Part shown: positions 37,024-46,200 of the stretch, in pieces
Layout of the letters: each line of letters opens with the position of its first letter
Position numbering within the stretch: the stretch's first letter is position 1
Origin: a virus
Strand: one strand, 5' to 3'
IMG/VR virus record: IMGVR_UViG_3300012984_000019
Coordinates: 1 to 58,552 of that record
DNA length: 58,552 nt
Notes under the pieces: generated by a model
Seen by the model: the letters and a program-made list of their open reading frames with translations, nothing else
What the model was told of the DNA's origin: nothing
Database searches by the model: none
Translations under genes and position numbers: made by a program

Positions 37024-37457
37024 TGTTCGGGTGCATTGTTGGCTCAATGTACAACATGAAGGCCGATGTCTTTAAGCAGGAAAAGCGTCAGGACCCTGAG
37101 ACGGGCTCTATCGAGCGCGTCTGGATGCTCGTAGAGACGATTGACGTAATGGCCCGTGGCCTAGGAAACCTGCGCGGTAAGGACTTCGGAACCACCGACA
37201 AGTGGCGCGACATTTACCGCAAGGAAGACTACCTGCGTATCAAGACCATGTACAAGATTGACGACACCATGCGTGTGACAAACGTGCGTGGCTCCGACGG
37301 TGAAATCATCTGGCTCGAAGAGGGTGCGTCTGAGGACCCTACCATTTTCGATGTAATCGGTGTGACGCCGGTAGTCGAGCCTTTCGGTACACAGATCGAG
37401 TACGACGTATTCCTTGACCGAGCCGAGGTGCAGTCCCTTGATGGGTGGAGTGCATAG
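37023..37457 (+). CDS. head completion / head-tail joining protein, 144 aa
   Basis: Start at ATG 37023 (TAATG). Small beta-barrel type pattern: DVFKQEKRQDPETGSIERVW, IKTMYKIDDTMRVTNVRGSD, VEPFGTQIEYDVFLDRAEVQ. The pattern and place match stopper/neck proteins (SPP1 gp16-like). Confidence 0.7.
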   Translation: MFGCIVGSMYNMKADVFKQEKRQDPETGSIERVWMLVETIDVMARGLGNLRGKDFGTTDKWRDIYRKEDYLRIKTMYKIDDTMRVTNVRGSDGEIIWLEEGASEDPTIFDVIGVTPVVEPFGTQIEYDVFLDRAEVQSLDGWSA

Positions 37458-38184
37458 TGAGTTCAATAAGTTCGTGGAGGTACCGGCTGCTGTGAAGTAC
37501 GCCCTACAGTACGCGACAGAGGACGTGAAGAACATGGAGAGACTCCGTGCTGAGACGCACAGGCAGTTGAACCGTTCATTTCTTTCATACGTTAACGCTC
37601 AGGCTGCTGCTAACCCAAAGGCCTTCCATCACCTATATGAGACCAATGGAATCGGCCAGAGCGCCAAGCGTCTGTTCGACCTTAACCAGATGAAGTCCGG
37701 TACTGCTAAGACGCAGATTGCTTTCCAGATTGGATTCAGGCCGTCCAAGTCACGAGTCCCATTGACCGAGGCCCAGCAGACACCCGGTCCATCAGGCCTT
37801 GTCGTCAAGAAGCGTTACATCTTCATCAATAAGGCAATGACAATGGAGTACGGCCTACCAGTGAGAATCCGCCCACGGGGTAAGGGTTTCATGGCTATTG
37901 ACGACCCGACGAAGAAGTCCGGTCTAAGGTTTACCCGTAAGCAGGTCAACGTCGCACGCGCGGGAGGCCCGCTAGTACATGGCTCAATGCGTCGTGCAAC
38001 AAAGGACTATTTCAAGTCATACGGAAGTAAGAAGGTGTCGGACATTACCACAACATACCTTACAAACGTTGGACAGAGGGCTGCTGCAAGAATGGGCCGT
38101 AGTGGAAAGATCACAATCGGTGTACCTAACTTCGCTCAGGCCCGTGCGGTTGGTAAGGCTATTGCTGCCGAGGTGAACCCATAA
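37441..38184 (+). CDS. neck / tail completion protein, 247 aa
   Basis: Start taken at ATG 37441 in the end of the previous gene; GTG 37450 is possible. Helical N-terminus (DVKNMERLRAETHRQLNRSF), basic middle (KKRYIFINKAMTMEYGLPVR, KKSGLRFTRKQVNVAR), C-terminus with tail-end alpha/beta pattern. Likely an HK97 gp10-type tail completion protein by position and size; similarity is weak. Confidence 0.6.
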   Translation: MGGVHSEFNKFVEVPAAVKYALQYATEDVKNMERLRAETHRQLNRSFLSYVNAQAAANPKAFHHLYETNGIGQSAKRLFDLNQMKSGTAKTQIAFQIGFRPSKSRVPLTEAQQTPGPSGLVVKKRYIFINKAMTMEYGLPVRIRPRGKGFMAIDDPTKKSGLRFTRKQVNVARAGGPLVHGSMRRATKDYFKSYGSKKVSDITTTYLTNVGQRAAARMGRSGKITIGVPNFAQARAVGKAIAAEVNP

Positions 38185-38675
38185 TGGATTACAAGAAGTC
38201 AGCCGTTTACACGTTCAGAAACTACCTGTCAGACGTTCTATTCGAGACAGAGGTCTTTAACGACCAGGACTACTACCTAAACGGGTTCTCTGATCCGATC
38301 AGTCCAATCCTGCCAATTCAGGACCTACCCGAGTTCTCGGATGAACTCTCGGACAAGCCGCATATCGTATACGACCTAGTGACCTCAACGGACCCGGTAG
38401 AATACTGGATGCTAAGGGACGAGGTTACCCTGGCTATCGTAACTGGGAGCATGTCAAAGACCCTGGAAATCCTTGAACTCCTAAAGGACAAGTTCGGTAA
38501 GGCAGATGTGTCCGCAGATCAGGTAAACAAGTTCGCAACCACCAATAACGGGCACTTCCTATTCTTCAACTTCTCAATTAGCGAGGCCGTCATTTCCGCC
38601 CCGGCAATTGAAGAGGCTGGACGCCAGGTCTCCCCTGTCGTAATCAGTTACTCGTACAAAAGAGTTGCTTCATAA
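38184..38675 (+). CDS. tail terminator protein, 163 aa
   Basis: TAATG overlap. Alpha/beta protein (AVYTFRNYLSDVLFETEVFN, EDEVTLAIV-like DEVTLAIVTGSMSKTLEILE, then FNFSISEAVISAPAIEEAG). Order portal - connector - stopper - completion - terminator - tube is standard, and size fits terminators that cap the tail tube. Confidence 0.65.
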   Translation: MDYKKSAVYTFRNYLSDVLFETEVFNDQDYYLNGFSDPISPILPIQDLPEFSDELSDKPHIVYDLVTSTDPVEYWMLRDEVTLAIVTGSMSKTLEILELLKDKFGKADVSADQVNKFATTNNGHFLFFNFSISEAVISAPAIEEAGRQVSPVVISYSYKRVAS

Positions 38676-38693
38676 GTCGTTTTCGGCTACTAT
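38665..38693 (+). promoter_or_regulatory. late promoter for the tail tube gene
   Basis: TTGCTT (38665-38670), 17 bases, TACTAT (38688-38693), then 6 bases to an ATG at 38700 that opens a leader peptide. The -35 lies in the last codons of the terminator gene. Confidence 0.8.
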
Positions 38694-38699
38694 AAAGCC

Positions 38700-38756
38700 A
38701 TGACGAAGGTAAGTTTTCACGAACTCTCACTACAGGGAGGTGAAAATCAAATATGA
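38700..38756 (+). CDS. leader peptide coupled to the tail tube gene, 18 aa
   Basis: ATG 6 bases after the -10, so leaderless. Peptide MTKVSFHELSLQGGENQI; its TGA overlaps the tail tube ATG (ATGA at 38753-38756), and GGGAGGTGA inside it is the ribosome site of the tube gene. The layout suggests leaderless entry followed by translational coupling for high output of the tube protein. Confidence 0.5.
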   Translation: MTKVSFHELSLQGGENQI

Positions 38757-39460
38757 GTACAACTTCAAGTAACATCATTGTCGGTGCTGCGTCCCTAGCA
38801 ATTGGATCAATTGCAACAGGTGCTGCTCCTACAACTGGTTACACTGACTCAATCTGGAACAACATTAAGGCTTCCGCTTCCGGTTCTCCTAAGGACTACC
38901 GTGGTTGGATTGCAGGTCTTGCTGGTACTGCCGGTGGTGGTACCACCGTCAACGTTTCAGGTGGAACCCTAAAGTTCCGTGACGCCGGTCTAACCCAGGA
39001 AGGTGTTGAGGTAACCTACTCGCCAGAGTACGGTGAGGTAGAGGTAGACCAGATTCTTGACGCTGCAAAGTTGTTCAAGCAGAAGATGACCGTTACGGTC
39101 AAGACCACTTTTGCTGAGCCAACTCTAGACAACCTGCTATATGTCTGGGACCTTGCTGCATCAAACTACACCCCTACCAACTATGACGGTTCTGCCACTC
39201 AGGCTGGTCTGATCATGAACCCAGGAACCCTAGGTGACTCTCCTCAGGAGCGCGTCCTATTCTTCGTAGGAGGCAAGCCAAGCGGTACCTCTGGTACCGC
39301 CAACCAGCGTGCCTACCTTGCAAGCCGTGCCATTTCTGTTGAGTCTTCAACCCAGGGTCTAAAGCGTACGGAGGCTACAGTATTCCCTGTATCTTTCCGT
39401 CTTCTTCCTGACCTCGGAGCATCTACCCAGCAGTACGGTCGCGTCGTTGACGTTGCCTAA
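38753..39460 (+). CDS. major tail tube protein, 235 aa
   Basis: Beta-rich tube subunit: IVGAASLAIGSIATGAAPTT, then GVEVTYSPEYGEVEVDQILD, a loop, and RTEATVFPVSFRLLPDLGAS. The N-terminal IG-x-D-x-G-x(V/L)-like opening and position before the tail chaperones are typical of siphophage tube proteins, about 220-260 residues. Strong own promoter and terminator, as expected for an abundant protein. Confidence 0.85.
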   Translation: MSTTSSNIIVGAASLAIGSIATGAAPTTGYTDSIWNNIKASASGSPKDYRGWIAGLAGTAGGGTTVNVSGGTLKFRDAGLTQEGVEVTYSPEYGEVEVDQILDAAKLFKQKMTVTVKTTFAEPTLDNLLYVWDLAASNYTPTNYDGSATQAGLIMNPGTLGDSPQERVLFFVGGKPSGTSGTANQRAYLASRAISVESSTQGLKRTEATVFPVSFRLLPDLGASTQQYGRVVDVA

Positions 39461-39475
39461 ATCAGGCTTAAGCAT

Positions 39476-39531
39476 CCCCGGTGTCCTCATGGGCACCGGG
39501 GTTTGCTTTTATACCACCCTAACGGTACAAT
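39476..39531 (+). promoter_or_regulatory. fused terminator-promoter
   Basis: Terminator stem CCCCGGTG/CACCGGGG (39476-39483 with 39494-39501), then TTGCTT (39503-39508), 17 bases, TACAAT (39526-39531), and AGGAGG before the TTG start at 39558. Confidence 0.85.
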
Positions 39532-39557
39532 TGTCAAGATAACCATAGGAGGTTGTT

Positions 39558-39872
39558 TTGGCTACATCAGTTTATGACATTGTAGAATTCGAATTGCAGG
39601 ACGGTCAGGTAGTAGAGATCCGTCCACTCAACATTAAGAGGCTGCGTAAGTTCATGGAGGTCGTCGGCAAGATTTCAGACGTAAAGCCTGATGACCAGGA
39701 CGGGCAGTTGGATGCCATGCTTGAGGCTTGCTCAATCATTCTAGAGGGCAAGGTTAGTGGCGCTGACAACGTGGATGTTCTAGCAGATTTGCTAGACCTC
39801 CCAACAATGAATAGAATCATGGAAGTTGCGGGCGGGGTGAGTGTAAACTCCCCAAATCCGACAGTGGGCTAA
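39558..39872 (+). CDS. tail assembly chaperone, short form, 104 aa
   Basis: TTG start with AGGAGG. Helical lambda-gpG-like protein (VVEIRPLNIKRLRKFMEVVG, MLEACSIILEGKVSGADNVD). Coats the tape measure during tail assembly and is not in the virion. The frame ends with TAA shortly after a slippery site. A -1 shift makes the long form. Confidence 0.85.
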   Translation: MATSVYDIVEFELQDGQVVEIRPLNIKRLRKFMEVVGKISDVKPDDQDGQLDAMLEACSIILEGKVSGADNVDVLADLLDLPTMNRIMEVAGGVSVNSPNPTVG

Positions 39873-40213
39873 GTTGGTCGGAAGTCGACTTAGCCAAATA
39901 CGAAAGGGAGGTGTTTCTTCTAGGGCATTGGCGAAATTACGCCGATCTAGAGGAGAATTTGTCTATGCCTGAACTACTAGAGACACTTAACGCTATGCGA
40001 GAGAAGGACCTGGAGGACAAGATGTTCCAGGTCCGTCTTGCTGGTGGAGACCCTGATGAAGGCGGTAAGTCGGACTTTGACCGCGCCAAGGACCGTGCGA
40101 AACTACGCGCGGATAAGGAACTGCTCGGCCTAGACATTGACGTAGATAACATCGGAGACGAGATTATCGACGCAATGCAAATGGGGCAGGCCTACATGGT
40201 GGATACTGACTAA
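39558..40213 (+). CDS. tail assembly chaperone, long form by -1 frameshift, 218 aa
   Basis: At 39851-39857 the zero frame reads C-CCA-AAT, a perfect X-XXY-YYZ slippery heptamer (CCCAAAT). A -1 slip reads on as SDSGLSWSEVDLAKYEREVF, then MREKDLEDKMFQVRLAGG to the stop at 40213. The second ORF has no good start or ribosome site of its own, which supports the frameshift. The C-terminal part is the gpT-like domain that binds tube protein. The stop overlaps the tape measure ATG. Confidence 0.88.
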
Positions 40214-43200
40214 TGACTGACACGATGATTGATGTCCGGTTCAATGTACTAACCAATATGGGTTCTCTGAACGCCCAGATTGATACATTGAACGCTAAGA
40301 TGGCTGCCCATCTTAAGTTGATTCAGGGTATTACTGCTCAGCAGGCTGCCCTGAACTCGGCATCTTCAAAGTGGACCAGCATTATGAAGGGCAGCGGCCA
40401 GTTCGATGTCGGACTGGTCAATGTTGGCAAGCAGGTTGATGAATTCGGAAAGAGGCTCGCAAAGAACCAGTTGAGCCTGGGCGAATACCGACGTGCCATT
40501 AGAGAGTACCGCCGTGGAGTTGCCGGTGAAGTAAGGCAACTCGCTGAATACCAGCAGCGTATGATGAACTCCGTCACCTTCAATAGAGGTGGCGGTGAAA
40601 TGCTCGTCGCTACTCCAAACGGAATAAACAAGACGACCGACGCTGCGAAGTTGTTCAACCAGGAGCAGGCTGTCATGAACACCCTGCTAAAGAAGTCCAA
40701 CGAGAGCCTGATTAACTGGGGTAAGAATACCCAGTGGGCCGGTCGTCAGTTGACCGTTGGTCTTACCCTTCCTGTAGTAATCTTCGGTGCCACAGCAGCC
40801 AAGGTATTCCTTGACGCTGACAAGCGCCTGACCAACCTGGCTAAGGTTTACGGTTCCGGCGTCACCGGTACCACAACCGAGGGAATTAAGCAGATCAAGG
40901 CTCAGGTCATGGACCTGACCCAGGGACTTTCTGAATCGACTGGTACGTCACTGAACGACCTACTAGACCTTTCAGCAGACATTGCTGCTACGGGTAAGGA
41001 GGGCTCCGATCTTCTAAAGACCATCACTTCAACTAACCGTCTGATGGTACTTGGTGACATTGAGCGCCAGGACGCTATGAAGACCACCCTTTCCCTACAG
41101 ACAGCATTCAAGCAGAACAACGAGGAACTAGCAAACAGTATTAACTTCCTGAACGCTGCTGAAAACGCAACCAGCCTAAGCATGAGTGACATGACCGAGG
41201 CAATCCCTCGCGCCGGTACTGTTGTCGAGGCTCTGGGTGGAGACGTACAAGACCTAGCCCTATACATGACCGCTATGCGTGAAGGTGGTATCTCAGCAGC
41301 AGAAGGTGCTAATGCTCTAAAGGCTGGTCTGGCTTCCATCATCAATCCTTCTACGAAGGCAAAGAAGATTCTTGCTGGATACGGCATTGACATCGAGTCT
41401 ATCGTAGAGACAAACAAGGGCCAGTTGACCCCAACCATTCTAGCCCTGCAAAAGGAACTGTCAGGACTAGACGGACTGGCTCGTTCTCAGTCCATCGCAG
41501 CCTTGTTCGGTAAGTACCAGTTTGCTCGTATGAGCGCCCTGTTCGAGAACATTGGCGCGGAGGGTTCACAGACCCTAGAGATTATGAAGTTGATGGGTAT
41601 GTCTGCCGGTCAGTTGGGCGTCATTGCCGACAAGGAAATGAAGCAGAAGACCGAATCCCTAAGCAATAGGTGGCAGCGTGCCATTAACTCAATCAAGAAC
41701 GATATGATCTCTGTTGGTCAGGACTTCGTACAGATCGCCCTGCCAATCATGGGATTCATCGACAAGATTCTAAAGATGTTCAACGCCCTACCTGACTCGG
41801 TCAAGACAATTGTTGAGGTCGTGACGGCCCTTGGAGCAATTCTAGGACCTGCTGTTATGACCCTGGGTATCATGGCTAACTTCGTCGGTCAGATCAAGAA
41901 GGGCTGGAACCTTCTTGGAGGCTTTGGCGCACGCATGATGGGTCGTCCACGTCCAGAGTTCGAGCAGCCTCTAGACCCACAGACAATCGCACACATGGCG
42001 TCCCTAGACAAGGACACCCAGGCTGTATTCGACCACGCGGCTGCAATTAAGACGGCAACGGATGCTATGAGAGCCTCTGTCGCTGCGCTTAACCTAGGCG
42101 GCGAGCATCGTCGTGCTGCTGGCGTAGTTTCATCGCCGGTCTCGTACGGATCACAGAACCCATTCTTGATTACAGGCTCCGGTCTACCAGCAGCAACCTC
42201 TGGTGGTAAGGGTGGAGGTTCTGTAAAGTCTAACCACATGCTTATGGCAATGGCCGCACAGATGCTTGGAGAATCCTTCTCTGGTCGTCCATTCGTTGGT
42301 GCTACCATTCAGAACCCAACCATCGGAGACTCCACCCCTCTATTCCAGGCAAGCGTAGACAAGATGAAGTCTATCTCGTCCACACTAAACCGTGTCGCTG
42401 CAAACCTTCAGGATGCCGACCCAGTATTTGCTGCAGCCCTGAGGGAAACCGCAACAATGCTGCAGAACCCGAACCGTCCCGGTACAGAGTACAGCCACTT
42501 CATTTCATCTGAGGACCCTGTACACGGTGCGAAGTACGGTGGAAAGAGTTTCAACCCATTCTACGGATTCATGGAGAGCGTGACCGGAAACCAGGGACGT
42601 GCCGCACGAGGCAAGTCCGGTGGAAACCCATCCGTAATGCCAGGAGAGTTCGACCCAACGTTCATTGCTGGACAGCAGGAGGGTATGTTCAGGCTTTACA
42701 ACGAGGGCGGTGCCGCTCTTTGGGCCGAGGCAACTAGAAACCCTGAACTGATGAACAGCCTTAAGTTCCACATCGCGGCAGCAACGAGCAAGAGCGCCGA
42801 GGAAATGGGACAGATGCTTACTCGTCTCGGCAATGGTGTCGATGAAGAGTTTAAGCAGCAGGTCGTCGGAGTAGGTGACTCGTGGAGGGAGTACGCTCGT
42901 AAGTCTGTCGCTCGTGAGGGTCTAAACCCAGACGAGTTCACGTTCGACACCCCCCTATCCTCTGAGCGTCCAGCGCCGAACCCTAAGCCACTAGTACCGC
43001 TTCCTGCGCCTGAGACAAAGACTGCACGCACCATTCCTCAAATGTCTGCCAGCATGGCTCTTGCCGGTGACGCAGTTTCGTACCAGATGACCACGATGAA
43101 GGACGCTGCCGGAGAGAGCGTCAGGGTCTTTAGGCTTCTAGACCAGACTGGCCTGGAACTTGCTTTGGCAATGGAGAACGCCGAGGGTGAACTTGTAGAC

Positions 43201-46200
43201 TTTAATGTTAACAACATGGAGGCAGCCGGTCTAAACCCAGGCGAGGGTGGTGCTGCTGCTGCAAGGGCTAAGCGTAACAAGGTACACCCAGTAATGGGCG
43301 ATACGGTTGACGCCGAGGCTGTCGCTGGAAACCAGGCTGCTCGTGAGCGTTACCAGGCCGAGTACGCCGAGTGGGAGAAGGTTGAAAAGAAGAAGGAGCG
43401 CGCTGCAAAGAATAACGCTCCTGCATCGAACTGGGGTCAGGCATTCAATAACTCTGCTCAGGAAAGTGCTGAGGGAACTGCCAGGGCGACCCGTGAGGTA
43501 GCGGACAACGCCGAGGAGACTGTCGTACACACCAAGAACATTGCCGGTAACGTAGCAAACGTCGCCGGTGGATTCGGTCTGCTCCTATCAATGTCTACAC
43601 TGTTCCTAGGAAACATGGACAGCGCATTCGGTAAGTTCGCAATGATCGGCGGAACCGCAATGTCAATGCTTCCAATGCTAGAGCAGATGACCAACCTCGG
43701 AGGCGAGGGAGGTCTAATCACCAAGTTCAGCCAGAACTTCTCTAACCAGATGGGCAACATGGGTGACGGTGCTATCGGAAGGCTGAGCAGCAGGGTTACT
43801 GCTGGTGCTGGAAGAATGGCTATGGCTGGAAAGGCTCTTGCCGGTGCTATGTTCGGACCTTGGGGTCTAGCAATCGGTATTGCCGCAGCCGGTATCGGAA
43901 TCCTGATCGCTAACAACAAGAAGAAGTGGGAGAAGTACGTTCAGGACGCAAAGGACGCTGCTGACAACATGAAGAAGACGTTTACAAACGTCGCGGCTGA
44001 CAATGCCGATATCTTCAAGTTGAAGCCCGCTGCTGATGCGTGGAACGGCTACACCGTAAACGCAACCGGTGCCGCTGCTGCCTCTAAGACAATGGTCGAT
44101 CAGGTAAAGAGCAACAACGCTGACATGATTGACGGTCTAAAGAAGTTGGACGACGAAGACCTAGCCAGAAGGCTGAAGGAAATCTACAGCGGCCTTATCA
44201 TCAAGGGCGTTTCACCTCAGCAGGCCGACCAGTTCCTAAACGCTCTCGGCCAGGCCCTAGACAAGACAACGCTTACCGTAAAGGTCGTCGCTGAACTTTC
44301 AGGATGGGCGAAGGGCAAGGATAAGGAGGAAATGTTCAACGCTGCAAAGGCTAATGCCTCTAAGGCTAGCCCTGACGTTGACCTTTCTCATCAGGTCTCG
44401 GCTTACTACGACGCTAATGGAATTGAGATTCCTCACGACGGCGAAAGGATGTTCCTTACCGACGAGTTCAAGGCTGGCAAGGAGGCTGCTAGCGCGTACG
44501 GTACAGAACTTGGTACCATCATTTCTGACGGTATCCAGGCCGGTCTGATCACACCTGAAAACGGTAAGTTGACCGAGAACCTACAGCAGATGTACGAAAC
44601 AATCAAGGCTGACCTAGTCGCACAGACGAACGGCGAGGGCGTCCTAGATTCAATGCTTACAGACACTCTTAACGGTCCTAAGATTCAGTCTCTATTCGCA
44701 TCCGTCGGCGTACCAATCGAGCAGGGTGTAGACGGCTTGGTCGACAAGTTCATGCTTCTAGACCAGGCCGGTAGGGACAACCTGCTAAAGACCCTAGAGT
44801 CTATGGGAGCACCTGGCCGATCTCTTGCCAATACTCTGAACCTTGTTCAGGGTTCAACAGACGCAATGACTGCCTCAACGGTGGCACTAAATCCTGACCT
44901 AGCAAAGGTCGTCGGACTCGCTCAGGCTGCCGGTGGTGGTTTGACCATGTACGCAGGAGGTCTTGACGCCGCAGCCGCTTCTAGTGCTGCATTTGGTGTC
45001 GCTGTCGGAGAAATGACCACTGGAATCGAGAAGGCAACTTCTGACTTCGCCGGTGCATTCAGTTCAGCCGTAGACGACTACGTTAAGAACTACGTCGAGA
45101 ACACCCGTGAGGCTAACGCTGCGATGGTAAAGGACACGCGCGAGGCTGAGCAGGCCAAGATGAAGGCCCTAAAGGATGGCTTTGACAAGAAGGAAAAGGC
45201 TGCCCAGGATAACATCGACAAGATCAAGAAGAATGCTGACAAGGAAATCGACGCAATCAAGCGTACCGAGGACAAGCGTAAGGCAGCATTCGAGGCAGAG
45301 CAGGAGCGTATCCGTCGACTAACCGCATTGAAGAACTACAATGTAGACTACAATGAGGCCGTCGCTGGTGGAGACCTGTTCGCCGCAGCCCGTATCCGTA
45401 ACGAGCGTGACGCCTTCAACCAGAACAACAAGTTGGAGGACAAGAACGCTGCCGCTGGAAATGCTGCTGACAAGAAGATCGCTGCAATTGAAAACGAGCG
45501 TGACAAGAAGGTCGAGGCAGCAGAAACAGCATTGGCTAAGATGAAGGCTGCTGACGAGGCTTCTGTCGAGTCTGCACAAAAGGCTTCTGACAAGAGGATT
45601 GAGGCAACCGAGGCTGCTGCCACGGCATCCAACAAGGCTGCTGAAAAGTGGAAGGAGAACCAGGAAAAGATCGTCAAGGCAATGAAGGCAGAGTTTGCTG
45701 AGGCCAAGGGCGACGTTGCTGCTACCTGGAAGGTCGCTGAGAAGTACGCTCCTAAGTTCGGCGTCTCTGCAAAGACCGCTGCTACCCTGTGGACCGACGC
45801 ATGGGACGGACTAGGAAAGCGCACTGGTTCTAAGATCAACAAGGAAAGCAAGGACCCTAAGTTGGCCGAGGCTGCTCGCCAGTTCACCATTAAGACCATT
45901 GCTGACGCTCTGGGAATCAAGGTCTCTGCTCGCGGCCAGGCCTTGATGGCCGGTGCCTCTCCAAAGATGTCCGTCGCTGAATACTTCGCTGCTCGTGCAA
46001 ACGGTCAGAGCGACACCACGTTGGCAATCGGAGCCGGTCTGGCTGGATTCGCTGATGGAGGTTCTGTAAGCGGCCCTGGTGGTCCAAAGGATGACAAGAT
46101 TCCAGCATGGCTGTCTCATGGAGAGTTTGTACACACTGCCGAGGCTGTAAACCACTACGGTCCAGAGTTCATGGAGTCTGTCAATAAGCGCAAGTTCCCT

